A stretch of 64,000 nt of DNA from Streptomyces caniscabiei (GTDB lineage: Bacteria > Actinomycetota > Actinomycetes > Streptomycetales > Streptomycetaceae), in NCBI RefSeq assembly GCF_014930365.1, contig NZ_JABXWI010000032.1, positions 27,406 to 91,405 on the forward strand, written 5' to 3'. Under the pieces are notes generated by a model. That model was not told the DNA's origin, made no database searches, and was given only the letters and a program-made list of their open reading frames with translations. Positions 51,110-59,830 of this stretch are shown piece after piece. How positions within the stretch are numbered: the first letter of the stretch is position 1; every line of letters starts with the position of its first letter. A program made the translations under genes and the position numbers.

Positions 51110-52620
51110 GCTGTCTCCTCGTCGGCGACCAGTCCGATACCCGGGTAGTACTTGCGCTGGTTGGACAGGATCATCTCCTTGGGGGAGGCGAGTCCCACCA
51201 GTTCTCGGACACGTGCCGCGAAGGCACGTGAGGAGATGGCCGGGGCCTCCTCATTCTGGCACCAGGCCTTGTATGCCGCGTACAGCTGCGCCTGTTCGGA
51301 CCTGAGGCCTCCCTCGAGCCGGCAGCACTCGCCGAAGAAGCGCCCGGTGTGGTCCTCGGTCTCCGCGTACGCGCTGGTGGCGATGCGGACCCGTGCGGGC
51401 CCGGTGAGGTCCCTCTCTCCGTTGAGGTACCGACGGGCCCCGAGGATCAGCCAGTTGAGGATGCCGGGGCCCTCCTCGGTGACGAGGATGTCCGCCAGGT
51501 TGTCGATCTTGCGGTCGTAGGGGACGACACGCTCGAACGGGATCAGCCGCATGCGCCGCCAGAACGCGAAGCCGCCTGTCCCCACCTCGGGCCGGTGGTT
51601 GCCCAGCAGCCACAGCTTGTGGGTCGGTTCGAAACTGAAGAAGTCCTGGCGCATCCGCCGGGCCTTGATCCGGTCGCCGCCCGTCAGCAGCTTGACCCGG
51701 GCCTCGTCGAAACGGTCTCCGGGCCTGACCTCACTGCACACGATGACGCGGCGGCCGTGGAGCTCCGCGAGGTCGGTGGGGTGACCCTCGTACGGACGGG
51801 CCATCAGGAAGCCGGGCGGGGCGGCGTCGGCGTAGTCGCCGAGCAGCTTCATCAGCACGTCGAGCAGCACCGACTTGCCGTTCCTGCCGGAGCCGAAGAG
51901 GAACGGCATGATCTGCCCTCCCACGTCCCCGGTGATCGAGTACCCCAGCAGCAGGTGCAGGAAGTCGATCATCTCCGCGCCTTCCGGGCCCTCCCCGAAG
52001 GTGTCGCTGAGGAACCGGTGCCAGCGAGGGGTGCGCATCGGCTGGGGTGCGGCCGTGGTGGAGCGGGAGTGGAAGTCCTTGTCGGGGAGCGGGGTGCGGA
52101 TCAGTCCCGTGTGCAGGTCCACGATCCCGGCCGGCGTGCACAGCGCGTACGGGTCGGCGTCCAGCAGCGCCGCGTTGAGGACCATGCCGGGCGCCGTCCT
52201 GGCCTGGGCGAGCATCGCGTTCATCCCGCTGGTGCTCAACGCCCGCCGCCGGTGCTGCTGCAGTGCGGCGGGGGTGAAGATCCCGCGCGGGTCGGTCGTG
52301 GCCAGTGACTCCGCCAGGTCGCCCGCGGCCCACACCACGGTGTCGTCCTCGTCGACCTGCCAGCGGGTGCTGTCCCACCGGAACCAGCCCAGACCCGGTA
52401 CATGACGGTAGTCGTGGGCATAGAGCCTGACGAACAGTTTGGCGTTGCCGCGGTCGCTGAGCGTGTCCGGCAGCAGCCCGGCAGCCGTCGCCTCTCCCCC
52501 GGCCACGGGCGCCGGATCAGGTTTCCCCACCTGCGGGGCGGTCTCCGGAGGGGACTGGTCGAGGATCTGCTGGGCGACCATGTGCGCGTCGAAGAGGCCG
52601 TTCTGACCGCCGGACGTCAT
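51106..52620 (-). CDS. SF3-family DNA helicase/primase protein of replication module 1
   Basis: A 504-aa protein with a D5/P4-type N-terminal helicase domain and an SF3 core: Walker A GSGRNGKS (about 243-250), Walker B VIVCSEV, motif C WLLGNHRP. C-terminal winged helix near ISSRAFAARVRELVGL. It is coupled by ATGA overlap to the primase-polymerase stop (52617). Together they should unwind and prime DNA at the iteron origin. ATG at 52618-52620. Shares about half its residues by eye with the module 2 protein. Confidence 0.9.
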   Translation of the reverse strand: MTSGGQNGLFDAHMVAQQILDQSPPETAPQVGKPDPAPVAGGEATAAGLLPDTLSDRGNAKLFVRLYAHDYRHVPGLGWFRWDSTRWQVDEDDTVVWAAGDLAESLATTDPRGIFTPAALQQHRRRALSTSGMNAMLAQARTAPGMVLNAALLDADPYALCTPAGIVDLHTGLIRTPLPDKDFHSRSTTAAPQPMRTPRWHRFLSDTFGEGPEGAEMIDFLHLLLGYSITGDVGGQIMPFLFGSGRNGKSVLLDVLMKLLGDYADAAPPGFLMARPYEGHPTDLAELHGRRVIVCSEVRPGDRFDEARVKLLTGGDRIKARRMRQDFFSFEPTHKLWLLGNHRPEVGTGGFAFWRRMRLIPFERVVPYDRKIDNLADILVTEEGPGILNWLILGARRYLNGERDLTGPARVRIATSAYAETEDHTGRFFGECCRLEGGLRSEQAQLYAAYKAWCQNEEAPAISSRAFAARVRELVGLASPKEMILSNQRKYYPGIGLVADEETA

Positions 52621-53738
52621 GCGCGGCCTCCAGGCGTCAGCGGGCGCCGCCGCCCGGCACTCAGACCACTGCGGATGACGGCGCCGTAGCGCCGTCGCTG
52701 CCCGGGCCGGGCCTGCTCGGCAACCTGCCGCAGCAGCGTCTCGGCCTCGTCCTGCCCGAGCTGCCCGGTGGCCACCAGACCACCCGCCGTGTACGCGGCT
52801 CGGTTCAACTTCTCGGAGAACGCGGCGCCTTCGGGTACGGCCGCGCAGGCGGCGACCTCGGCGAGCACCGAGGCGAGCGCCCGGTCCACGACGCTCCTGC
52901 CGCCCGCCGCGAGCACCGCCTGCCGGGCACGCGGCGGCACGGACCGGCGCGCGGGTGGATTCGCCGACGGCAGGTGTCCGGTGCGCTCCAGCTCGCGCGC
53001 CAGCCAGCCGGGCAGCGGAGCGACCTTGCGAGCGGTTCCGACCGGGGTGTACGCACCGCTCTCGGTCATGGTGCCGGGGGCCACGATGTACCCGCCGTTC
53101 GCACGCACGTCGACCTGCCAGGCCAGGGCTCGGCTGCCGCTCGACCCGGTGGAGCACTGCCACCGGTGCCCGTGGGAGGCCAGGTACCACACGTGCAGCC
53201 CCCCGGACGGGGTCCGTACGCGCAGGGTCGTCTCGTCGTCGGCGGGGTGGGTGACGCCGCGCAGGGCGGCCAACAGGCCGAGGGTGTGGAACCCGTTGGC
53301 GAGTCCGGTCAGGTCGACCCCGGCAGGGATCCTGATACCGGGCAGCAGACGGTCGCGGTCGGGCAGTCGCTTCTCATGGGCGTCGACATCGATGATCACC
53401 AGCCCCGCGGGCCCGCAGGAGACTCCCACACCGAGGCCCGGGTGGGCGCCCCACCACTGCTCGATCCTCGCCTCGTCCACAGTGGCGGCGCGGAATCCGT
53501 GACACCAGCGGCCCTCGGCGTGACAGGCACACCCCACGTGGGTGTGCCCGGTTCTCCGGCAGGCCGCGCAGTTGCCCGCGGGGGTCTTGCGGCCCGGGGC
53601 AAGAGGATGAACCGGCCAACCCTGTTCGGCACACCATCGGGCGGTGGCCAATGAGCGAGTGACGCCTGACCCACGGTCAGCGGATCGGTCCCCAGATGCC
53701 CGTGAGTCGCTGCGTAAGAAAGGCAGCTCAGCAGCCAT
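52617..53738 (-). CDS. Primase-polymerase (Prim-Pol-like) initiator of replication module 1
   Basis: A 373-aa protein with the bifunctional DNA primase/polymerase fold: WCAEQGWPVHPLAPGRKTP at the N-terminus, a zinc-like CAAC..HVGCAC.. cluster, metal site VIIDVDAHEKRLPDRDRL and LRVRTPSGGLHVWY. The ATG at 53736-53738 has GGGGGA five bases upstream, and upstream lies the iteron origin. It should be the origin-recognising initiator; the paralogue at 56.4 kb is 360 aa. The start is chosen over farther upstream frames that would overlap the iterons. Confidence 0.86.
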   Translation of the reverse strand: MAAELPFLRSDSRASGDRSADRGSGVTRSLATARWCAEQGWPVHPLAPGRKTPAGNCAACRRTGHTHVGCACHAEGRWCHGFRAATVDEARIEQWWGAHPGLGVGVSCGPAGLVIIDVDAHEKRLPDRDRLLPGIRIPAGVDLTGLANGFHTLGLLAALRGVTHPADDETTLRVRTPSGGLHVWYLASHGHRWQCSTGSSGSRALAWQVDVRANGGYIVAPGTMTESGAYTPVGTARKVAPLPGWLARELERTGHLPSANPPARRSVPPRARQAVLAAGGRSVVDRALASVLAEVAACAAVPEGAAFSEKLNRAAYTAGGLVATGQLGQDEAETLLRQVAEQARPGQRRRYGAVIRSGLSAGRRRPLTPGGRA

Positions 53739-54226
53739 GCGCATCCCCCGTAAGCGACTCAAGCGACTGAACGACTGGAACAGACTAGCTAAACGGGGGC
53801 GGCAGAAGGAGAGACTCGGTGTAACGGGAAACAGAACACGCCAACAGCGGCACAAGCGACTCAGAAGGCGACCAGCGACCCTTCCGGCTTGGGTCGCTTC
53901 TTCATGTGTCGGGCAGAGAACCAGGTCAGAGGCCTTGATACGGAACGAACAGCGACCGAAGCGACTCAAGCTCTCCATATATGAGTCGCACGCGCACACG
54001 AGGGATATGTCCCAGGGAGCTGATATACCCGCCCACTGAGTCGCTTGGGTCGCTGGCTACTCCCCGATATGGGCACTGACCTGCGGATATGCCCTGCCGC
54101 ACGCAAGCGACCAACCCTGTGTTGTGTCGCTGTTCCTCGGTAGCTGCCGCAGTCCCCCGGTCCACGAGGGCCCCACGGCCGGATCCACCCCAAGCGGCTG
54201 GAGCGACTCAAGCGACTCTCGAGCGA
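53704..54226. other. Iteron replication origin 1 (GCGACTC family)
   Basis: The gap 53739-54315 (577 bases) holds many AAGCGACTC iterons or variants in both directions: 53752-53760, 53854-53862, 53959-53967, 54038-54046 (inverted), 54202-54209, 54210-54218. They are arranged symmetrically about 54002: CAGCGACCGAAGCGACTC (53950-53967) faces GAGTCGCTTGGGTCGCTG (54038-54055), and TTGGGTCGCTT (53889-53899) faces AAGCGACCAA (54105-54114). Between the arms is AT-richer sequence (CATATATGAG, GGGATATG, GATATACC). This is the layout of a streptomycete plasmid origin. Confidence 0.75.
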
Positions 54227-54315
54227 ACTGTTCCGCGAAGGGCTGCCCGCATGGGAGCCGCGGGTCGAAATCCAGATGGTCGAACTGGACCGTCCTGCCG
54301 GTCAGGAGTCAGGGG

Positions 54316-54699
54316 TCAGGAGCGGGAGCCGGTTATGGCGCCTGGCCCGCTCTGCGAGCGGGGCGTCTTCTCTCCGACCTTCTTCACCTCGATGGTGCGC
54401 GGGTCCACGGCTTCGCCGGGAGCCCCTTCGCGGTACAGGCCACCGGGGAGGCTGTCGCGGTCGTGCGGGAGGAGGAAGAAGACCCTGCGCTTGTACAGGC
54501 CGCTGTCCGGGTCGGGTTCCGCCTGGTCGTCGAGCAGGGCGTAACCGACCATGCGGCCGTCTCGCGCGTAGGGGGGTTTGGTGTTCCGGCGCCGGGTCTT
54601 GTCGAGCGCCTGGCGGACATAGTCGAGATTCTCGGGGTCTTCCAGCCACACGACCTGCTCTTCGTGGGTGAGGTCGCTCTCGTTCAGTAGCGAGCTCAT
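54316..54699 (-). CDS. Small protein of replication module 2 (paralogue at 50708)
   Basis: A 127-aa protein with the same conserved blocks as the module 1 copy (EEQVVWLEDPENLDYVRQALDK, PPYARDGRMVGYALL, RRVFFLLPHDRDS, GEAVDPRTIE). No known domain is visible. ATG at 54697-54699. Unlike module 1 it does not overlap its helicase but follows it after 190 bases, which contain no gene. Presumed replication accessory. Confidence 0.72.
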   Translation of the reverse strand: MSSLLNESDLTHEEQVVWLEDPENLDYVRQALDKTRRRNTKPPYARDGRMVGYALLDDQAEPDPDSGLYKRRVFFLLPHDRDSLPGGLYREGAPGEAVDPRTIEVKKVGEKTPRSQSGPGAITGSRS

Positions 54700-54889
54700 G
54701 GCTGCTGCCCTTCCTTCGTCTGCCGGACCGGGCGGCGGCCCGCCTCGTGGTGTGGGGTGCCGCCCGCTGCCGTACGTGGCCCCGCGATGTCATGGTAAGC
54801 CCGGCGCCCGGGGGCGTTTTGGGTGCTGCGGGTGTGCTGCTGGCCGGCGCTGAGGCTGGTCAGTCGGCCGAACGGGTGCGGGAGTCGCT

Positions 54890-56422
54890 TCATGAGGTGG
54901 CGTCCAGGAGCGCGAGGCCCGGGTAGTACTTGCGGCCATTGGATTTGATCATGTCGGAGGGCGAGGCGAGCCCGACTTCCTGTCGTACACGGGTGGCGAA
55001 GGCGCGGTTGCCCGCTGGGCGGATGCCTTCGCCTGCGCTGCACCAGGAGGCGTAGGCGGTGTAGAGCAGGCCCTGCTCGACGCGCAGGTCGGGGTGGGCC
55101 TCGAGATCGCGGGTGCAGCATTCGGTGAGAAAGCGTCCGATGTGGTCCTCGGTGTGGGCGTACGCGGTGGTGGCGATGCGTACCCGGTCGGGACCTTCGA
55201 GGTTGTCACGGGTGGACAGGTAGCGGCGGGCGCCCTCGATGAGCCACTGCAGGATGCCGGGGCCCTCGTCGCGGACGAGTTCGAAGGCCAGGTTGTCGAT
55301 CTTGCGGTGGTCCGGGACGGTGCGTTCGAAGGGCAGCAGGCGGATACGGCGCCAGAACGCGAAGCCGCCGGTGGACACTTCGGGGCGGTGGTTGCCGAGG
55401 AGCCACAGGTGGTGGGTGGGGCTGAAGGAGAAGTAGTCCTGCCTCATCCGGCGGGCCTTGATCTTGTCTCCGCCGGTCAGGAGCCGCACGCGGGCTTCGT
55501 CGAACTTGTCGTTGGGCTTGAGTTCGCTGCAGACGATGAGGCGGCGGCCGTGGAGTTCGGTGAGTTCGGTGGAGTGTTCGGAGAACGAGCCCCGGTCCAT
55601 GAGGAAGCCGGGCGGGGCCGCGTCGGCGTAGTCGCCCAGGATCTGGATCATGGTGTCGAGAAGGACGCTCTTGCCGTTCTTGCCGTGTCCGTACAGGAAG
55701 GGCAGCACCTGTGCGCCGACGTCGCCGGTGATGGAGTAGCCGAGCAGCAGGTGCAGGAAGTCGATCATTTCCTGGCCTTCGGCGTCGTCGCCGAAGGTGT
55801 CGTGCAGGAAGCGGTGCCAACGGGGTGTGGGGGCCTGCTGCGGGGCGACGCTCGTGGCGCGGGAGTGGAAGTCGCGTGTGGGGTCCGGCTTGCGCAGCAG
55901 GCCGGTGTGCAGGTCGACGACACCGGCGGGGGTGCACAGCGAGTAGGGGTCCCCGTCGAGGGTGTCGGGGTCGACGGACAGGTCCGGGGACGCCTTGGCC
56001 TGGGTGAGGAGCGCCTTCATCCCCGTGGTGGACAGGGTGCGCTTCTTGTGATGGTGGAGCTCACGGTCGCTGAACAGCCCGCGCGGGTCGCTGTCCGGGA
56101 TGTCCTCGGCCATCTCGCCGGCGGCCCACAGGGCGGCCTTCTCACCCCCGCCGCGCTTCCAGCGGTAGCCGTCCCAGGAGAACCAGCCCAGGCCTTCGAC
56201 GTGCCGGAACCGGTCGCGGTAGAGCCTGACGAACAGCTTGGCGTTACCCCGGTCGGTGAGCGTGCCGGGCAGGGGAGCCGACTGCGCCCAGGAAGGGGCG
56301 GCAGGGGTGGAGTGTGCCTGGGCAGGCAGAGCCGCCGCGGGCGGTGGGGACACCTGCTCCAGGTCCAGCATCTGCTGAGCAGCGGCGCTGGCGTCGAAGC
56401 GCGGGGTTCCGGCGCTGCTCAT
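54890..56422 (-). CDS. SF3-family DNA helicase/primase protein of replication module 2
   Basis: A 510-aa helicase paralogous to the 51.1 kb protein. Walker A GHGKNGKS, Walker B LIVCSEL, and WLLGNHRP are all intact. The N-terminal 50 residues (Ala/Pro-rich linker) are the least conserved. The C-terminal winged helix is IRPAGNRAFATRVRQEVGL. ATG at 56420-56422 overlaps the primase-polymerase stop (56419). Confidence 0.9.
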   Translation of the reverse strand: MSSAGTPRFDASAAAQQMLDLEQVSPPPAAALPAQAHSTPAAPSWAQSAPLPGTLTDRGNAKLFVRLYRDRFRHVEGLGWFSWDGYRWKRGGGEKAALWAAGEMAEDIPDSDPRGLFSDRELHHHKKRTLSTTGMKALLTQAKASPDLSVDPDTLDGDPYSLCTPAGVVDLHTGLLRKPDPTRDFHSRATSVAPQQAPTPRWHRFLHDTFGDDAEGQEMIDFLHLLLGYSITGDVGAQVLPFLYGHGKNGKSVLLDTMIQILGDYADAAPPGFLMDRGSFSEHSTELTELHGRRLIVCSELKPNDKFDEARVRLLTGGDKIKARRMRQDYFSFSPTHHLWLLGNHRPEVSTGGFAFWRRIRLLPFERTVPDHRKIDNLAFELVRDEGPGILQWLIEGARRYLSTRDNLEGPDRVRIATTAYAHTEDHIGRFLTECCTRDLEAHPDLRVEQGLLYTAYASWCSAGEGIRPAGNRAFATRVRQEVGLASPSDMIKSNGRKYYPGLALLDATS

Positions 56423-57501
56423 GAACGTCCTTCGAGATGAAGCGGGCGGGCCGATCCGGCTGCGAGGCCGTCGTCGACGATGCGTTCGTTGCGGGCGCTC
56501 TGCCAGGGACGCGCGGCTTCCGCCGCCTGGAGCAACAGGGCCCTCGCGGCCGGCTCGTCGAGATGACCGGCTCCAGCGAGTCCTCCGGCGGTGTAGGCGG
56601 CCTTGTTGAGCTTCTCGGTGAAGGCAGCGCCCTGCGGGGTTGCCGCGCACTCGGCGACCGCGTGGAGCAGAGGATCCAGGACTCGTCGGCCGTGCTCGGC
56701 CCTCCCCTTCCGGCGGGCTCGGGGCACTCCGGGCCGGGGGCCGAACGCAGGCGGCTGGATCACATGACCGGTCCTCACCAGCTCCTCGCCGAGCCACTCG
56801 GGCAGAGGCGCGGGCAGTCGGGTCGGGCCTTCCCTCGTGTACGTTCCCTGGGCCGTGCGGGTCGTGGGGGCGACGATGTAGCCGCCGTCGGCCCGTACGT
56901 CGACCTGCCACGCCAGGGCGACCTTGGGGCTGGACCCGGTCGAGCAGCGGAACCGTGTGGCCGGGTGGGGATTTCGGTACCAGACGTGCAGCCCCCCGGA
57001 CGGAGTCCGCACACGCAGGGTGCTGTCGTCGTCGGCGGGGCTGGGCTGCCCGCGCAGTGCCGCCAGCAGCGCGAGGGTGTCGAAGCCGGACGCGAGCCCT
57101 TGCAGATCGACGGAGTCATGGATGGGGATGCCGGGCAGCAGCCGGTTGCGATCGGGGACCTGCGCGGAGTGCGCGTCGACATCGATGACGATCAGGTCCG
57201 CTCCCCCGCAGGCGACACCGACCCCCCAGGACGGCGTACGGGACCACCAGGCGTCTATGCGGGCGGAGTCGGTCGTGGCGGCATGGAAACCGTGGCACGG
57301 ACGGCCTGCGGGCAGACAGGCGCAGTCGGCCGGCAGGTGATTCTGCTCCCTGCACTCCGCGCAGTTTCCCGCAGGCGTCTTGCGGCCCGCTGCGAGGGGA
57401 TGCACCGGCCAGCCCTGCTCCGCACACCACCGCGCCACGGCGTGCGGTGTGACAGGCCTCGCAGGGCCTGCGGGCACTCTCGTCACGCTGGAGCCGGCCA
57501 C
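56419..57501 (-). CDS. Primase-polymerase (Prim-Pol-like) initiator of replication module 2
   Basis: A 360-aa paralogue of the module 1 initiator. Shared blocks: ARWCAEQGWPVHPLAAGRKTP, LIVIDVDAH, LRVRTPSGGLHVWY, AWQVDVRADGGYIVAP. GTG start at 57499-57501. The first 25 residues are specific. The adjacent iterons differ in sequence from those of module 1, so the two initiators probably recognise different origins. Confidence 0.86.
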   Translation of the reverse strand: MAGSSVTRVPAGPARPVTPHAVARWCAEQGWPVHPLAAGRKTPAGNCAECREQNHLPADCACLPAGRPCHGFHAATTDSARIDAWWSRTPSWGVGVACGGADLIVIDVDAHSAQVPDRNRLLPGIPIHDSVDLQGLASGFDTLALLAALRGQPSPADDDSTLRVRTPSGGLHVWYRNPHPATRFRCSTGSSPKVALAWQVDVRADGGYIVAPTTRTAQGTYTREGPTRLPAPLPEWLGEELVRTGHVIQPPAFGPRPGVPRARRKGRAEHGRRVLDPLLHAVAECAATPQGAAFTEKLNKAAYTAGGLAGAGHLDEPAARALLLQAAEAARPWQSARNERIVDDGLAAGSARPLHLEGRS

Positions 57502-57580
57502 GCGTCTGTCCTTCTTCGAGGGTCACGGCCCTTCGGTGCCTGACAGGCTCCGGCCACTGCGGTGCTGGAGCAAGAGGCCC

Positions 57581-58127
57581 AAGGGACTGGAGGGACTGTG
57601 TTTCGAAAGAGTCTAGGACCCGGCACCGACAGCAGGGAGCAGCTCCCCCGCGTGGCGGCGTATCAGCTCCCCGGCCCCTACGGTCCCTTGATCAGCTGAG
57701 CCTCACAACCTGCGGGGAGAATGCCCGACTTGCGCCCAGCAGGGACCGAAGCCAGGACCATCACCACGCACTGTGCCGGGCCGTGGCGCACGGAGCGTCC
57801 CGGAAAAAGCCTCCCAGTGACTCTGGCAGCGGCATCCCGCAGGGATTCAGGGACGGAGGGACTCTTGCGACCCTTCGGTCCCTGTCCTTCAGTCCCTGAG
57901 AAAAGTGCAGGTCAGAGCAGCAATGAACCCTTCAGCAGGGACTGAAGGGACTGAAACTCGCAATTATCAGCTAACTATTTACATGAGAGGGGATACGTAC
58001 GCGCCCGCACGTACACGCACGCAGGATTGGCTCATAATAGAGAGTTTCAGTCCCTTCAGTCCCTCAACAGGGCCTCGCACCTCTCTGACCTGCACTTTCT
58101 CCAGGGACTGAAGGACAGGGACCGAAG
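57581..58127. other. Iteron replication origin 2 (GGGACTG family) with nested inverted repeats
   Basis: The gap 57502-58567 (1066 bases) holds AGGGACTG iterons. The core is symmetric about 58000: outer arms 57873-57917 and 58083-58127 (about 45 bases, nearly perfect, including CTCTGACCTGCACTTT) and inner arms 57937-57959 and 58042-58064 (23 bases, perfect, tandem AGGGACTGA). The interior 57960-58041 is AT-rich at its flanks (CAATTATCAGCTAAC, CATAATAG) with TACGTACGCG at the centre. Single iterons lie farther left at 57582-57598. I see no credible gene in the gap. Confidence 0.78.
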
Positions 58128-58433
58128 AAGCACGACTGCCGCTGCTACGGCACCCATGACCATGGGCTCGCCTCACCCGCCCAGGTGGCTGCCGCACGAC
58201 GCGCAGAGCAGTAGCCGGATCCAGATCGAGAACTGTGATCCTGGGAAGAGCAGCCAGACGCTCCGCCACCCCTGGCCGCCGCCGGTCGGCGGGTAGCTGT
58301 TCCACTCCCGCAGCGCGGCCAGCCCCCGCCGCCGCCCGGCCGGGGGCGGCAGCATCTCGGAGAAGCGGCTCACCAACCGCCAGCAGCGCCGCAACAGCCA
58401 GGGGGAGTGGTTCGACGATCCCGCAGTTCCCCC

Positions 58434-58488
58434 GCGTAATAGCGTGCGGCCAACTCGGGACCGCCAGATGTGCCGATTACGGCGTAAT
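58434..58488. promoter_or_regulatory. parS-like half and core sites upstream of parA
   Basis: CGCGTAATAG (58434-58442) is a half-copy and ATTACGGCGTAAT (58476-58488) a 13-bp core of the 17-bp palindrome found at 1.6 kb and in parB. Position 80-130 bases before parA suits an autoregulatory ParB site. Confidence 0.6.
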
Positions 58489-58516
58489 GTCCCTGACGCT
58501 CCAACAAGTGATGCAA

Positions 58517-58555
58517 ACTAACGCATCGATGACGCAAAGGATCATCGACGTTAGT
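58517..58555. promoter_or_regulatory. Inverted-repeat operator in the parA leader
   Basis: ACTAACGCATCGATGA (58517-58532) and TCATCGACGTTAGT (58542-58555) form an imperfect inverted repeat ending 12 bases before the parA start codon. A ParA-type repressor with an N-terminal DNA-binding extension could bind here. Confidence 0.5.
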
Positions 58556-58567
58556 AAGGTGTCCCAC

Positions 58568-59830
58568 ATGAGTTCGCCAGCCACCTCCAGCGACCGCGAG
58601 AAGGTCGTCTCCAAGCTGCCGGGATGGCTCCGGCAGAACCTCAAAATCAGAGCCGCCCAACACGGCATCGAGATTCAGGCCGCCGTCGAACTGGGCATTC
58701 GAGACTGGTGCGGCCTGGCCTCCGCCACGGCCCCGGTCGACACCGCAGGTGCCGACTCCTTCTCTACCTTCCTCCCTCCCGGACAGTGGGAAGAGTTCCG
58801 CCAGGTCGCCACAGACCGCGGTGTCTCCCTCATCCAAGGCCTGGCCCAGTCCGTCCAGCTGTGGCTCGACGCCAACCCGGCCCCCGACGTCGCACGCCCC
58901 GAGGTCACCCGCCGCATCATCGTGTGCAACCAGAAGGGCGGCGTCGGCAAGACAGCGATCACCGCGGGCCTCGGTGAAGCGCTCGCCGAAGACCCCAACA
59001 ACCTGTACGCCGTTCGCGTTGCCAAGGCGCTTGCCAAAGCCCTGCGCGCGAGCGACGTCCACTCCGGTGACGCACCGACGAACAACCCACTCGACATCGA
59101 GAACTTGCCAGGCCTCGGCCTGCGCGTCCTGCTCGTCGACTTCGACCCGCAGTGCCACCTCACCAACCAACTCGGCGCCGCACCGCTGCCGATGAACGGC
59201 GACAGCCTCACCAACCACATGGCCGGAGACCCCAAGGGAGACCTCCGGGACCTCATCGTCTCCATCGACGACACCGCTTTCGGCGATCGACTCCACCTGC
59301 TGCCCGCCTGCAACGACGCCTTCCTCCTCGACGTGCGTCTGTCCGCTGTACGAGCCCGCGAAGCCGCCCTGGAACGCGCACTCGCCCCGCTCGAAGCCGA
59401 GTACGACGTGATCCTCGTCGACTGCCCGCCCAGCCTCGGGCTCAGCATGGACGCAGCCGCCTACTACGGCCGCCGTCGCGACGGCGAAAAGCCGGGCCAG
59501 TCCGGCGCCCTGATCGTCGTCCAGGCAGAGGACAGCTCCGCCGACGCCTACGAACTGCTCACCACACAGATCGACGACCTGCGCGGAGACCTTCAGGTCG
59601 ACATCGACTACCTCGGCATCGTCGTCAACCTCTATGACTCCCGCCGCGGCTTCATCGCCACTTCCTCACTCCAAGGATGGGTCGACATAAAGGATCCACG
59701 AGTGGTCGGACTCATCGGCGATCTCAAGGAACAGAAGGAAGCAGTTCGGATGAAGCAGCCCCTGCTGTCATACGCCCCCAAGTCACAGCAGGCGATCGGC
59801 ATGCGCGCACTGGCCCGGGAGATCGCATGA
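58568..59830 (+). CDS. parA: ParA-family partition ATPase with N-terminal DNA-binding extension
   Basis: A 420-aa P-loop ATPase. Deviant Walker A NQKGGVGKT (about 121-129), A' DFDPQCHLTNQ, Walker B-like DCPPSLGLS. An insert of about 45 residues (VRVAKALAKALRASDV..) separates Walker A from A'. The first 110 residues form two helix-rich blocks reminiscent of ribbon-helix-helix or HTH modules (GWLRQNLKIRAAQHGIEIQ; EEFRQVATDRGVSLIQG), suggesting autorepression. I start it at ATG 58568, preceded by AAGGTG; the longer upstream frame runs over the operator. TGA overlaps the parB ATG. Confidence 0.93.
   Translation: MSSPATSSDREKVVSKLPGWLRQNLKIRAAQHGIEIQAAVELGIRDWCGLASATAPVDTAGADSFSTFLPPGQWEEFRQVATDRGVSLIQGLAQSVQLWLDANPAPDVARPEVTRRIIVCNQKGGVGKTAITAGLGEALAEDPNNLYAVRVAKALAKALRASDVHSGDAPTNNPLDIENLPGLGLRVLLVDFDPQCHLTNQLGAAPLPMNGDSLTNHMAGDPKGDLRDLIVSIDDTAFGDRLHLLPACNDAFLLDVRLSAVRAREAALERALAPLEAEYDVILVDCPPSLGLSMDAAAYYGRRRDGEKPGQSGALIVVQAEDSSADAYELLTTQIDDLRGDLQVDIDYLGIVVNLYDSRRGFIATSSLQGWVDIKDPRVVGLIGDLKEQKEAVRMKQPLLSYAPKSQQAIGMRALAREIA

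Noticed and set aside
53739..54315. Protein-coding gene in origin 1
   Set aside because: Frames here are short and run through iterons; AT-rich segments and symmetric repeats explain the sequence.
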